Below are positions 24,808 to 33,991 of a stretch of DNA of 64,000 nucleotides, one piece after another. A model generated the notes under the pieces. That model did no database searches, was not told the origin of the DNA, and saw only the letters and a list, made by a program, of their open reading frames with translations. Origin of the DNA: Rhodoferax sp. (GTDB taxonomy: Bacteria; Pseudomonadota; Gammaproteobacteria; Burkholderiales; Burkholderiaceae_C); the NCBI GenBank assembly GCA_031291305.1, contig JARLJH010000019.1, positions 42,048 to 106,047 on the forward strand. Reading direction: 5' to 3'. Numbering within the stretch: the stretch's first letter is position 1; every line of letters starts with the position of its first letter. The position numbers and the translations under genes were made by a program.

Positions 24808-25752
24808 ATGACAGACTCACCACCCACCGTGGTTTGCCTAGGTAGCTTGAACATGGACCTGGTGCTGCAGGTGCAGCGCGTGCCTGCTGAAGGCGAAACC
24901 GTTCAAGGCGAAACCATTCGCTATGTGCCCGGTGGCAAGGGTGCCAACCAGGCGGTGAGCTGTGCCCGCCAGGGGGCTCGTGTCAGCATGATCGGCCGGG
25001 TTGGCCCGGATCACCATGGCACAACCCTGTGCGACGCACTGGCACAAGACGGTATTGACGTTCGCAACGTGGCGACAGACCCCCATGAGCCCACCGGCGT
25101 AGCGCTGGTGATGGTCGAGGCCACGGGTTTGAACCGCATCGTGGTCATTGCCGGTGCCAACGGGAAGGTCCAACTCGACGAGGCACAGCTCGCACATTGC
25201 CTGAGCGGTGCGCAATTCCTCGTCATGCAGTTTGAAGTGCCGATGGCGCAAGTGTTGCTGGCAGCCCAGGTGGCGCGGCGGCTGGGTTGCAAAGTCGTAC
25301 TAAACCCTTCCCCCGCCAAGCCCATGCCCGAGGCCCTGTGGTCGCTGGTGGACGTGATGATCGTCAACGAAACCGAAGCCCATTTTTTAACCGGCATGTC
25401 GCCTGATACCGATCCCCAGGTTGCCGCAGAGGTCGGGCGGCAACTGCGCGCCAATGGCGTATCCCAAGCGGTGGTCACCTTGGGGGCGCTCGGTGCCGTC
25501 GCTACGGACAGCAGCGGCAGCACCTACCACCCGGCCCCGCACGTGCAGGTGGTGGACACCACGGCGGCGGGCGATACCTTCTTGGGAGTCGTCACCGTCG
25601 CACTGGCCAGACAACAGAGCCTGAGCGCCAGTGTTGACCTGGGCATTCGGGCATCAACCCTGTGTGTGCAAACCCTGGGCGCGCAGCCGTCGATACCGAC
25701 TCTGGCCCAGACCCTGAGAAATACCGCTGTTCCTGCTTGGAGCCATTTATGA
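24808..25752 (+). CDS. rbsK: Ribokinase
   Basis: 314 residues from ATG 24808 behind GCAGGAGTCAC; a TTG at 24802 is less likely. PfkB-family sugar kinase: LGSLNMDLVLQVQRVPAEGE, VPGGKGANQAVSCARQGA, VVLNPSPAKPMPE, and the catalytic DTTAAGDTFLGVV near residue 251 with the Asp base. It converts D-ribose to ribose 5-phosphate. It starts two bases after the rbsR stop and its own stop overlaps the rbsD start. Confidence 0.94.
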   Translation: MTDSPPTVVCLGSLNMDLVLQVQRVPAEGETVQGETIRYVPGGKGANQAVSCARQGARVSMIGRVGPDHHGTTLCDALAQDGIDVRNVATDPHEPTGVALVMVEATGLNRIVVIAGANGKVQLDEAQLAHCLSGAQFLVMQFEVPMAQVLLAAQVARRLGCKVVLNPSPAKPMPEALWSLVDVMIVNETEAHFLTGMSPDTDPQVAAEVGRQLRANGVSQAVVTLGALGAVATDSSGSTYHPAPHVQVVDTTAAGDTFLGVVTVALARQQSLSASVDLGIRASTLCVQTLGAQPSIPTLAQTLRNTAVPAWSHL

Positions 25753-26153
25753 AACGCCATTTGCTATTGAACGCTGAACTCTCACAGGTGATCGCCTCCA
25801 TGGGGCATGGCGACATGCTGGTGCTGGGGGATGCCGGTCTGCCCATTCCGGTAGGCCCCAACGCGCCCCAACGTATCGACCTGGCCGTGTGTCCGGGCAC
25901 CCCACACCTGGCCGATGTGTTGCGAGCGGTGTTGTCTGAGTTGCAGGTTCAAAGCACGGTGATCGCCACCGAAGCTTTGGAGGGAGACCGCCACGAGCCG
26001 CCCGCCTGGTACAGCACGCAAATCGATCTGGCACCCCGAACGGTGAGTCACGACGAGTTCAAAAAAATCTGCGGCACCGCCCGCGCCATGGTGCGCACCG
26101 GTGAATGCACCCCCTATGCCAACATCATTCTGGTGGCGGGGGTGACGTTTTGA
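25749..26153 (+). CDS. rbsD: D-ribose pyranase
   Basis: 134 residues from ATG 25749, whose ATGA overlaps the rbsK stop. Full RbsD family: MKRHLLLNAELSQVIASMGH with the catalytic His at residue 20, GDAGLPIPVGP, RIDLAVCPGTP and the C-terminal RTGECTPYANIILVAGV. It interconverts pyranose and furanose forms of ribose so that the kinase gets its substrate. Last gene of the operon; in E. coli rbsD is first. Confidence 0.95.
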   Translation: MKRHLLLNAELSQVIASMGHGDMLVLGDAGLPIPVGPNAPQRIDLAVCPGTPHLADVLRAVLSELQVQSTVIATEALEGDRHEPPAWYSTQIDLAPRTVSHDEFKKICGTARAMVRTGECTPYANIILVAGVTF

Positions 26154-26232
26154 AGCGGGCAGCCTAAGCCACAGCTCAGCGAGATCAGTAACACCATTGG
26201 CGTGATGGCGCTGGTTTTGGAGGATTCATAAC

Positions 26233-26287
26233 AAAGTCACCCTCTAGTCATTGAATTACCTTGGCATGCAGCTATATATCAAGTAGC
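26233..26287 (-). repeat. Dispersed repeat copy after the ribose operon
   Basis: CACCCTCTAGTCATTGAA then CATGCAGCTATATATC. It lies in the 233-bp gap between rbsD and the broken nuclease gene. Confidence 0.65.
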
Positions 26288-26386
26288 ACCCCAACACCTC
26301 AATAGACCCACCCCGCAGCGTCTCATCCGCCAGGATGGTGTGAAATATGATCAAGGCTTCTCTCCCCCATGGATGCGGCCAGAACC

Positions 26387-27558
26387 ATGAGCAAAACGAC
26401 GCCACCCTATTCCACCCCCAGCCCTGTGGCGCAAAAGGCACCAACCTTGCCCGCAGGCTATGGTGATGTTTGCAGCGGCATTGTTGAACTGCTCAACGCC
26501 GCAAGACAGGCTGCCGCCCGCAACGTCAATGCGCTGATGACGGCCAGCTACTGGGAGATTGGCCATCGCATCGTGCAGGCCGAGCAGAAAGGCAAACGCC
26601 GTACGGGGTATGGCGAACAGTTGATGGAGCGATAGTCGCTGGACTTGACGGCGCAGTTTGGGCGGGGGTTTTCTATCCGCAATCTTGAGCAGATGCGCCT
26701 GTTTTACCTGACATGGGCAATTCCGCTGACAGTGTCTGCGCAATCTCAAAAGCAGTTGACGACAGCTGCATCAAAGAAATCGCAGACGGTGTCTGCGCCA
26801 TTGGGCTGGATTGAACTCGCGCAAGCCTTCCCCCTGCCATGGTCAGCCTACGTGCGTCTGCTGTCGGTCAAAGACGACCACGCCCGCCACTTTTACGAAA
26901 CCGAGGCCTTGCGCGGCGGCTGGAGCGTGCGCCAGTTGGACCGCCAGATTGGCAGCCAGTTTTACGAGCACACCGCCTTGTCCAAAAACAAGACGGCCAT
27001 GTTGACCAAAGGCGCTGTGGCCAAGCCAGAAGATGCGATCACCCCGGACGAAGCCGTCAAAGACCCCTACGTGCTGGAGTTCTTGAACCTCAAGGACGAG
27101 TATTCCGAAAGCCAGCTTGAAGAAGCCCTGATCCAGCGCCTGGAAGACTTTCTGCTGGAGCTGGGCGGCGACTTCACCTTTGTGGGTCGGCAACGCCGCC
27201 TGCGCATTGACCAAACCTGGTACGCGTTGACCTGCTGCTATTTCACCGCCGCTTGCGCTGCCTGGTCATCATCGACCTGAAGCTCAGCAGCCTCACCCAT
27301 GCCGATGTGGGCCAGATGCACATGTATTGCAATTACGCCAAGGAAAACTGGACACTGCCCGATGAAAACCCGCCCGTTGGCCTGATCCTGTGCGCCGACA
27401 AAGGCCACGCCTTGGCCCGCTACGCGCTGGACGGACTGCCCAACAAGATCATGGCGGCGAACTACAAAACGGTGCAGCCTGATGCCGAGGTGTTGCAACA
27501 GGAGTTGGAGAAAACCCGGCTGATGCTGGAGGGGCTCGGCGTGGGGCGAAGGAAATAG
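26387..27558 (+). pseudogene. Broken PDDEXK nuclease (YhcG / DUF1016 type)
   Basis: A DUF1016/YhcG-type gene with two lesions. From ATG 26387 the frame reads VNALMTASYWEIGHRIVQAE then GYGEQLMER and hits TAG at 26633-26635 where the family has Leu (a one-base change from TTG). It goes on in the same frame (SLDLTAQFGRGFSIRNLEQM) to about 27225, where one base is missing after TGGTAC. Restoring it gives WYRVDLLLFHRRLRCLVIID then LKL in the next frame, which runs to TAG at 27556. The PDDEXK-type core (ELGGDFTFVGRQ, IIDLKL) is otherwise well kept, so the damage is recent. An internal deletion in the mid-part cannot be excluded. Confidence 0.88.
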
Positions 27559-27570
27559 AGTTTGCGAAGG

Positions 27571-27624
27571 AAATATGCCTGTAGCCCAGGTAAATTGGGG
27601 GTATGTAGCTGTAAACAATGTAGC
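27571..27624 (-). repeat. Dispersed repeat copy
   Basis: ATGCCTGTAGCCCAGGTAAA then GTATGTAGCTGTAAAC, in the gap between the broken nuclease gene and the convergent EEP-family gene. Confidence 0.65.
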
Positions 27625-27705
27625 ACCATAACATCCCAGGTGACGCACAACACACCCTCATTCGCCGCCAACGTCTCCCCCCAGCACTGTGATTGGTCCG
27701 CCAAG

Positions 27706-28425
27706 TTAGCCGATACGTTCCAGCTCAAACACCATGGGCATGTGATCGCTTTCTTCCAGCCAGTCAGCTACGGCACCAACCTCAACGTGTTGCACAGCCC
27801 ATTGCGCCCCAGCAAATCCGTAGTCGATGTGGTACGGCTTTTCTGGCTTGCGGTGCAAATAGAAGGTGGGTTGCAATTCCTGACCCTGCCTCTCAGAAAA
27901 GTGCCGGTGATAGCAGCTCTGCAGTCCTAGGTCTTCCAGCTCACGTACCACGTCCGAGTGATTCCACCATCGATCCCATTCGTCCCACTTCACATTGCTG
28001 TTCAAGTCACCCACCAGCATGGCGCCTGGGTGCCTCAGAAACTCACTATGCTTTTGCAAAAACTTCCAAAGCTGCCCGATGTACTGAAAATTTGGCGAAT
28101 TGGCTTGTTTGGTCCAGGTGGCAAGCAAAGGCCAGTCTCCGTCCACCAGGCAGGGCAGGAACAGTTCCAAGGGACTCAGATCCATGGGAGCGGCCTGTAG
28201 CGTTAATTCGCTGGTTGAGAAAACGCCGATACCCTTGTGCTTGCTGGTACCTGTCCAGAGATGGTTGGCACACCAAGCCTGGTACGCTGCATCTTTGACT
28301 TGGTCTGGGTCTTCGCATTCTTGGACAACGTAGACATCGGCCTTCAACGTGGCAAGCCTCCCCCATTTCTTGCGAAGAGCGCCATTGCAGTTCCACGTCG
28401 CAATGCGAAGTGATTTTTTGTTCAA
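27706..28425 (-). CDS. Endonuclease/exonuclease/phosphatase (EEP) family protein
   Basis: 239 residues, TTG start at 28425 with GGGGGATT seven bases upstream. EEP fold with the metal and catalytic residues in order: WNCNGA near residue 12, QECEDP near 36, GDLNSN near 145 and SDHMPM near 230. Family members cleave phosphodiesters in nucleic acids or small phosphates; which applies here is not visible. It points toward the broken nuclease gene and has no other partner. Confidence 0.85.
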   Translation of the reverse strand: MNKKSLRIATWNCNGALRKKWGRLATLKADVYVVQECEDPDQVKDAAYQAWCANHLWTGTSKHKGIGVFSTSELTLQAAPMDLSPLELFLPCLVDGDWPLLATWTKQANSPNFQYIGQLWKFLQKHSEFLRHPGAMLVGDLNSNVKWDEWDRWWNHSDVVRELEDLGLQSCYHRHFSERQGQELQPTFYLHRKPEKPYHIDYGFAGAQWAVQHVEVGAVADWLEESDHMPMVFELERIG

Positions 28426-28560
28426 TCCAATCCCCCGAATTACTTGCCGTCGTCAAAACCAAGTCTAGCTTCTTCATGTCATGAAGAGTGAGGATGCAAA
28501 GCTTTAGAGGCCAAGTAGCCATCCGAATCTGTCCACGCCATCACAGCCAAACATTTGCAT

Positions 28561-28616
28561 AACAAATTACCCTATAGACCATGAATCACCTGGGCATACA
28601 GCTATTACAAAAATAG
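28561..28616 (-). repeat. Dispersed repeat copy
   Basis: TTACCCTATAGACCATGAAT then GGCATACAGCTATTACAAAA. It ends six bases before the stop of the carbamoylase gene. Confidence 0.65.
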
Positions 28617-28621
28617 CATTC

Positions 28622-29587
28622 TCAGCCCTCAACCGCCCCACCCCACAGCGTCCCATCCGCCGCCAGCGTCTCCCCCTTGCGCTGCGTGATCAGCCCATAG
28701 GCCTGCGGCTGGCGGTGCAGATCAAAGTTGAAAGTGGTGCGTTTGTAGACGGCGCAAAAGTCCAGATCACAGCGGGCAATGGCCATCTCATCGCCCTTGG
28801 TCAGGCAGCGCGCCACCACCTCACCCGACGGGGCGACGATGCAGCTGCCGCCGATGCTGTCCACGCCCTCTTCCATACCCGCCTTGGCCACGCCCACGAC
28901 CCAGGTGCCGTTGTGGTAGGCCCCGGCTTGCAACGAGAGCTGGTTATGAAACAGGGACAGGTCGTCATGCTGCGGTGCGGGGGCGTTGTGCACCGGGGTG
29001 TTGTAGCCGATCAGCACCATCTCCACGCCTTGCAGGCCCATCACGCGGTAGGTTTCGGCCCAGCGGCGGTCGTTGCAGATGGCCATGCCCAGGATGCCGC
29101 CGAAGGCTTGGGTCACCTCCCAGCCCGTACCGGGGGTGAAGTAGCGTTTTTCCAGGTGCTGAAAGCGCCGCCAGGGTTCGTGCTCTTTGTGGCCGGGCAG
29201 GTGCACCTTGCGGTATTTGGCGACGATCTGGCCGCTGCCGTCGACCAGGATGGAGGTGTTGTAGCGCACCTCGCCCGTGGCTTCTTGCGCCAGCTCGGCG
29301 TAGCCCAGGTAGAAGCCCACGCCTAATTCTTTGCCCAAGTCGAACAGCGGCTGCGTGGCGGCGTTGGGCATGCTGCGCTCGAAGAAGCTGTTGATCTCGG
29401 CCTCGTCCTCGATGTACCAGCGTGGGAAGAAGGTGGTGAGCGCCAGCTCGGGGAAGACGATGAGTTGCGCACCCACAGCGTGGGCTTGGCGCATGAGTTC
29501 ACACAGGCGGGCCACCACCTGGGTGCGGGTGTCTGCGCGTTGGATGGGGCCGAGTTGGCCGAGGGCGACGTTGAGGTAGCGTGGCAT
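28622..29587 (-). CDS. N-carbamoyl-D-amino acid hydrolase (nitrilase superfamily)
   Basis: 321 residues. Nitrilase-type Glu-Lys-Cys triad: Glu in VFPELALTTFFPRWY (about residue 46), Lys in KYRKVHLPG and Cys in GMAICNDRRW (about residue 172). The N-terminus and the NDRRWAETYRVMGLQG and YNTPVHNAPAPQHD segments are those of D-carbamoylases, which release CO2 and ammonia from N-carbamoyl-D-amino acids. It follows the M20-type hydrolase gene by 19 bp in a minus-strand operon that starts with the ammonia-lyase. No hydantoinase gene is nearby. Confidence 0.88.
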   Translation of the reverse strand: MPRYLNVALGQLGPIQRADTRTQVVARLCELMRQAHAVGAQLIVFPELALTTFFPRWYIEDEAEINSFFERSMPNAATQPLFDLGKELGVGFYLGYAELAQEATGEVRYNTSILVDGSGQIVAKYRKVHLPGHKEHEPWRRFQHLEKRYFTPGTGWEVTQAFGGILGMAICNDRRWAETYRVMGLQGVEMVLIGYNTPVHNAPAPQHDDLSLFHNQLSLQAGAYHNGTWVVGVAKAGMEEGVDSIGGSCIVAPSGEVVARCLTKGDEMAIARCDLDFCAVYKRTTFNFDLHRQPQAYGLITQRKGETLAADGTLWGGAVEG

Positions 29588-29606
29588 AGAAGGTGAAAGG
29601 TAGAAG

Positions 29607-30842
29607 TTAGAAAGATCGGTTGGCCAGCGCCAGCACCACTTGCAGCAGCACTTGTGCGCCGCGTTGCAGGTCGGCGGGTTCGGTGTGCTCGCGCACGTTG
29701 TGGCTCAGGCCGCCGACGCTGGGCACAAAGATCATGGCGCTGGGGCAAACGCGGGCCAGCATTTGCGCGTCATGCCCTGCGCCGCTGGGCATGCGCTGGT
29801 AGCTGCAGCCAAGGGTCTGGGTTTGCCGCTCGACCAGGTTCACCACTGCGGGGTCAAAGGCCACCGGCTCGAAGCGGGCCAGTGTGCGGTGGGTGATACG
29901 CGCCCCCTCGGCCTGGGCGGCTTGCTGGGCGTAGGCGTGCAGCTCGCGCTCGGCCTGCGCCAGCGCGGCGCTGTCGGTGTTGCGCAGGTCGACGGTGAAC
30001 ACGGCCTTTTGCGCGATGACGTTGACCAGGTTCGGGCTGAGCCGCAGCGCGCCCACGGTGGCCAGTTGGCGGCCACCCAGTCGCTGGCTCAGCTCTCGCA
30101 CATACACGGTCACTTGTGCGGCGACCAGCGCGGCATCATGGCGCAGCGCCATGGGTGTGGTACCGGCGTGATTGGATTGGCCTTCCACGGTGAACTCGGT
30201 CCACGAGATGCCTTGCACGCCTTCGACCACGCCGATTTGCAGGCCCATTTGCTCCAACACCGGGCCTTGCTCGATGTGCAGCTCCACATAGCTGTCCACC
30301 ACCGGCGCACCGACCGGGGCCGAGCCCTGGTAGCCGATGCGTTGCAGCTCCGCCTGCACCGACGCGCCATCGGCATCGCAGGTGGCCAGCGCGTCGTCTA
30401 GTGGTAGTCCACCCACATAGACCAGGCTGCCCATCATGTCCGGCTGAAAGCGTGCGCCTTCTTCGTTGGTGAACACCGCCACGGCCAGTGGGCGGCGAGT
30501 TGGCAGGCCTGCCTCGCGCAACGTGGCGATCACTTCCAGGCCAGACAGCACGCCGTAGTTGCCGTCATACAGGCCACCGGTGCGCACGGTGTCGATGTGG
30601 GAGCCCATCATCACCGGGGGCAAGTCCTCAGTGCCGGGCGTTATGCCGACGATGTTGCCAATCGCATCGACCGTTACCTGCATGCCCAGCTCATGCATGC
30701 GTGCCACTGTCCAGTCGCGCCCCGCGCGGTCGGCATCGGTTAAAGCCAGCCGGTTGACACCGCCACCGGGCAAGGCACCAATCTGGCCCAAGGTTTGCAG
30801 GCTCTCCAGCAGGCGTGCGCCGTTGATCTGTGGCATGGTCAT
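29607..30842 (-). CDS. M20-family N-carbamoyl-L-amino acid hydrolase / allantoate amidohydrolase-type enzyme
   Basis: 411 residues. Binuclear metal site of the M20 amidase group: GSHIDTVRTGGLYDGNYGVL (His and Asp ligands), FTNEEGARF (Glu pair) and ELHIEQGPVLE, with the dimerisation-domain GQSNHAGTTPM and C-terminal SGAGHDAQ and GLSHNVREHT. Such enzymes hydrolyse N-carbamoyl-L-amino acids, ureidopropionate or allantoate. ATG 30842 overlaps the stop of the upstream lyase gene; ATG 30836 is an equal alternative. Exact substrate open. Confidence 0.87.
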   Translation of the reverse strand: MTMPQINGARLLESLQTLGQIGALPGGGVNRLALTDADRAGRDWTVARMHELGMQVTVDAIGNIVGITPGTEDLPPVMMGSHIDTVRTGGLYDGNYGVLSGLEVIATLREAGLPTRRPLAVAVFTNEEGARFQPDMMGSLVYVGGLPLDDALATCDADGASVQAELQRIGYQGSAPVGAPVVDSYVELHIEQGPVLEQMGLQIGVVEGVQGISWTEFTVEGQSNHAGTTPMALRHDAALVAAQVTVYVRELSQRLGGRQLATVGALRLSPNLVNVIAQKAVFTVDLRNTDSAALAQAERELHAYAQQAAQAEGARITHRTLARFEPVAFDPAVVNLVERQTQTLGCSYQRMPSGAGHDAQMLARVCPSAMIFVPSVGGLSHNVREHTEPADLQRGAQVLLQVVLALANRSF

Positions 30843-32071
30843 GAGCTTGCCCCGTCTGCCAAGACCTGGGCGGCGCTGCGGCCGATCAGTTGCTCATACA
30901 GCGCGGGGTCGGTGTCGCCCTCGCTGCCAAACAACAACACGCGGCTGTCCGGCCCCAGGCCAAGGGTAGCGCGGGCGGCGCTGTCTTGTGCAGTCAGCAG
31001 GGCCGCAACCAGACCGGCCACGGCCGATTCACCGGCCACGATCACCGGGTCACCGCCTTGCGGGCTGGCCAGCAGGCGCATGGCATCCACCGCTGCGGCA
31101 TCGGGGATGGTGCAAAAGGCATTGGCCCCGGTGGCCAGAATGTCCCAGGCCAGCAGAGAGACTTCGCCACAGGCCAGACCGGCCATCAGGGTGTCCAGAT
31201 CGCCTTTGACGGCGACCACCTCACCGGCCCGGGCGCTTTGCAGCAGGCAGTCGGCCTGCTGCGGCTCCACCACCACGAACACCGGGCGCTGCTCGGCGCT
31301 GCGCTCCCAGAAATAAGCACACACCGCCGCTGCAAAGCCGCCCACGCCCGCTTGCACGAAGACGTGCGTGGGCCACTGCTGCAAGGCGCTCACCGCCTCG
31401 TGCACCATGAGCTGGTAGCCCTGCATCACGTCGCGCGGCACGTCCATGTAGCCGGGGTAAGAGGTGTCAGAGATCACAAACCAACCATTGGCCTTGGCGT
31501 CGCGGTCGGCCTGCTGCACCGATTCGTCGTAATTGCCCGCCGTGCGCACCACCTGCGCGCCGTAGCGGGCAATGGCCTCTTTGCGCCCCTCGCTCACCGT
31601 GGCGTGGATGTAGATGACGCAGCGGCAGCCCAGCATTTGCGCGCCCCAGGCGACCGAGCGGCCATGGTTGCCGTCGGTGGCACAGGTGACGGTGATGTCG
31701 GCGCAGGCCTGGCGCAGCGCCAGGTCGTTTTGCAAATCAGTGTGGCTCACGGGGCGTTTCAGGCGCTGGCCCAGCTCACGGCACAGCAGGCGCGCTACGG
31801 CGTAGGCACCGCCCAGGCCCTTGAAGCTACCCAGGCCAAAGCGGCTGCCTTCGTCTTTGTAGTGGATGCTTGCCACACCTGCCATGCAGGCCAGTGCAGG
31901 CAAGGCGCACAGGCGGGTCACGGCGTAGCCGGGCCAGGTGCTGATAACGGTCTGCGCCTGCGCCAAGGCGCTTGCGCTGAGCAGGGTGCTGCGGTTTTCG
32001 CCATATGGCTCGGTAACCTGAAAGCGGGTGTTGGTTAGCAGGGTGAATGGGTGTTGCGTAACGGTTGTCAT
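30839..32071 (-). CDS. dpaL: Diaminopropionate ammonia-lyase
   Basis: 410 residues, PLP-dependent fold type II. The Schiff-base Lys is in GLGSFKGLGGAYA (about residue 80). TCATDGNHGRSVAWGAQMLG and the glycine-rich QAGVGGFAAAV segment are those of DpaL/YgeX, which converts 2,3-diaminopropionate to pyruvate and two ammonia. In E. coli ygeX also neighbours an M20 hydrolase (ygeY), as here. First gene of the three-gene operon, with the RpiR regulator upstream in the same direction. Confidence 0.9.
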   Translation of the reverse strand: MTTVTQHPFTLLTNTRFQVTEPYGENRSTLLSASALAQAQTVISTWPGYAVTRLCALPALACMAGVASIHYKDEGSRFGLGSFKGLGGAYAVARLLCRELGQRLKRPVSHTDLQNDLALRQACADITVTCATDGNHGRSVAWGAQMLGCRCVIYIHATVSEGRKEAIARYGAQVVRTAGNYDESVQQADRDAKANGWFVISDTSYPGYMDVPRDVMQGYQLMVHEAVSALQQWPTHVFVQAGVGGFAAAVCAYFWERSAEQRPVFVVVEPQQADCLLQSARAGEVVAVKGDLDTLMAGLACGEVSLLAWDILATGANAFCTIPDAAAVDAMRLLASPQGGDPVIVAGESAVAGLVAALLTAQDSAARATLGLGPDSRVLLFGSEGDTDPALYEQLIGRSAAQVLADGASS

Positions 32072-32094
32072 GAATGTGCGTGGCTTTATGGGAG

Positions 32095-32946
32095 TTAAAG
32101 AGAAGGTTCCAGGTCGTCCAGTTGCGCATGGACTTGTTCAATGGCGGCCATACGGGCACGGGCTTTTTTGGGCAGATGCGCCAGTGTGGTGGTGGCCAAG
32201 TAATTGATGAGGCTGATGGCGCCCACGTAGGAGTCAAAAATAGCTTCGCCCTGCGGCGGGCAGATGAACAGCGTCTGGGCGCGTGCCGCCAGTGCCGAGA
32301 CGCGTGCATCGCTGACCAGCACCAGTGCAGCACCGGCATCGCAGGCTATTGCAACCACCTGACTCAGTCGGCGCGTGCGGCGGCGAAAGTCCATGGCCAG
32401 CAGCACGTCACCACGCTGAATCTCAGCCAGCAGTTCGGCATCTTCACCCGCACCGTCGTTGAGTAGGTGCACTTCAGCGCGTACCTGTGACAGCAGAGCC
32501 TGGGCATAAAACGCGGCCATGTAGCCATTGCGGTAGCCCACCACCCAGACGCGGCGCGCGCCTGCCAGCAGCTTGGCGGCCTGCTGCACGCTTTGGTCTG
32601 ACACGGCATCCATCAGGGTTTGCAACTGCTGGGTGTCTTGGGCGATGTGCTGTTGCAGCGCGCTGCCGTGGGCGCCTTTCTGCGCCATGCGTGACAGTGG
32701 TGAGGGCTGGGCAACGCCATCGCGCAGGTGCTGGCGAAAGGCCTGAAAGTCGGCAAAACCCAGGCGCTTGAAGAAACGCGCCGTGCTGGCCTTGGAGACA
32801 TCGGCCAGTGCAGCAAGCTCGGTGGCACTGTAGGTGAGCGCATCTTTTTCATGCGCCAGCACCACGTCGGCCAGCTTACGCTCCACCAAGGACAACGACT
32901 CATAGTGAGCCTGAATGCGCTCGCGCAAGGTAAGGGTCTGGGTCAT
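32095..32946 (-). CDS. RpiR-family transcriptional regulator
   Basis: 283 residues from ATG 32946; an in-frame ATG at 32985 would add 13 residues. N-terminal HTH_6 domain (LRERIQAHYESLSLVERKLA, TELAALADVSKASTARFFKR) and a C-terminal SIS domain (RRVWVVGYRNGYMAAFYAQA, GDVLLAMDFRRRTRRLSQVV). RpiR members usually sense sugar phosphates or amino acid-related ligands. It stands between the catabolic operon and the divergent ABC transporter, so it likely controls one or both. Confidence 0.88.
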   Translation of the reverse strand: MTQTLTLRERIQAHYESLSLVERKLADVVLAHEKDALTYSATELAALADVSKASTARFFKRLGFADFQAFRQHLRDGVAQPSPLSRMAQKGAHGSALQQHIAQDTQQLQTLMDAVSDQSVQQAAKLLAGARRVWVVGYRNGYMAAFYAQALLSQVRAEVHLLNDGAGEDAELLAEIQRGDVLLAMDFRRRTRRLSQVVAIACDAGAALVLVSDARVSALAARAQTLFICPPQGEAIFDSYVGAISLINYLATTTLAHLPKKARARMAAIEQVHAQLDDLEPSL

Positions 32947-33003
32947 GACAAGGCGGCCGATTTGTTTTGGTGCCGACATCCCCAAAACGGGGCGTCCGCA
33001 CCA

Positions 33004-33055
33004 ACAAGAAACCTATTTTTCATATATATCCATACAAGAAACAATATTTTCATAT
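33004..33055. promoter_or_regulatory. Direct repeat with GAAA-N6-TTTC palindromes, probable RpiR operator
   Basis: Two 22-bp copies, 33004-33025 and 33034-33055, match at about 19 positions and are 30 bp apart (about three helix turns). Each holds GAAA-N6-TTTC. They lie between rpiR and the transporter genes and upstream of the sigma-54 promoter. Confidence 0.6.
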
Positions 33056-33099
33056 TGTCCACGATCTGTTTGCAAGGGCAATGCCAAGAAGAAAACAGG

Positions 33100-33114
33100 T
33101 GGCACACATCTTGC
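33100..33114 (+). promoter_or_regulatory. Sigma-54 promoter for the amino acid transporter operon
   Basis: TGGCACACATCTTGC matches the -24/-12 consensus TGGCAC-N5-TTGC exactly in motif and spacing. Transcription would start near 33126, about 32 bp before the ATG at 33158. It implies nitrogen control through NtrC or a similar activator; no activator site is obvious. Confidence 0.8.
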
Positions 33115-33157
33115 GCAAGGCTTGGCGTGTCCCACTTATCTTGAACAGGAAACCTCC

Positions 33158-33955
33158 ATGAAATTCAAAATGCTTTCTACGTTGGCTGGTGTGTTTGCCA
33201 GTGCCGTTTTGTCTGTGGCCACACCGGCCCATGCGACTGATGACTCGCTGACCTCCATCTTGGCCAAGAAGTCGATCGCCCTGGGGGTGGCAACCGACTT
33301 TGCGCCCTACGGCTACATGGGTTCCGACTTCAAACTAACCGGTGTGGACGTGGCCACGGCCCAGTTGATTGCCGACAAGCTGGGCGTGAAGGCTGACTTT
33401 GTGCCCGTGAGCACCCCCAACCGCATTCCCTACCTACAAACCAAGAAAATTGACCTGATCGTCTCGGCTCTGGGCAAAAACCCCGAGCGCGCCAAGGTGA
33501 TCGACTTCAGCATTGCCTACGCGCCCTTCTTCCAAGCAGTGTTTGGCCCCAAATCGCTGAGCATCAAGAGTTTTGACGATCTGGCGGGGAAAACCATTGC
33601 GGTGACACGCGGCACCATTCAGGACGACGTGCTGCAAAAAGTGGCCCCGCCCTCGCTGAAGATCCAGCGCTTTGAAGACGATGCCACCACGATTGCCGCC
33701 TTCATCTCGCAGCAAACCCAGTTAGTGGCCACCGGTGCCGCCGTGGCCGCTGCTGCCGTGCAGAAAAACCCGCAAGCCCAGGCTGAATACAAACTTCTAC
33801 TGAAAGATTCGCCTTGCTTTATCGGTGTGCGCAAGGGTGAAACCGAGTTGTTGAACAAGGTGAATGAGATTCTGCGCGCCGCCAAGGCCGATGGCACGCT
33901 GGAGAAATACTCGCAAAAGTGGCTGGGCCGCGATACCGGCGTGCTACCTGAATAA
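33158..33955 (+). CDS. Polar amino acid ABC transporter, periplasmic binding protein
   Basis: 265 residues from ATG 33158 behind CAGGAAACC. Signal peptide MKFKMLSTLAGVFASAVLSV then ATPAHA. SBP_bac_3 family: IALGVATDFAPYGYMGSDFK, GVDVATAQLIADKLGVKADF, IDLIVSALGKNPERAKVIDF. First gene of a four-gene importer. The ligand is not clear; the adjacent catabolic genes suggest diaminopropionate, a carbamoyl amino acid or a related nitrogen source. Confidence 0.88.
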   Translation: MKFKMLSTLAGVFASAVLSVATPAHATDDSLTSILAKKSIALGVATDFAPYGYMGSDFKLTGVDVATAQLIADKLGVKADFVPVSTPNRIPYLQTKKIDLIVSALGKNPERAKVIDFSIAYAPFFQAVFGPKSLSIKSFDDLAGKTIAVTRGTIQDDVLQKVAPPSLKIQRFEDDATTIAAFISQQTQLVATGAAVAAAAVQKNPQAQAEYKLLLKDSPCFIGVRKGETELLNKVNEILRAAKADGTLEKYSQKWLGRDTGVLPE

Positions 33956-33991
33956 GCCACCGCAGCCCGCGCACCACAGCATTGAATCGCC

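Noticed and set aside
28046-28522. Minus-strand frame starting upstream of the EEP-family gene
   Set aside because: It is another frame over the same DNA; the EEP catalytic motifs are all in the frame from 28425.
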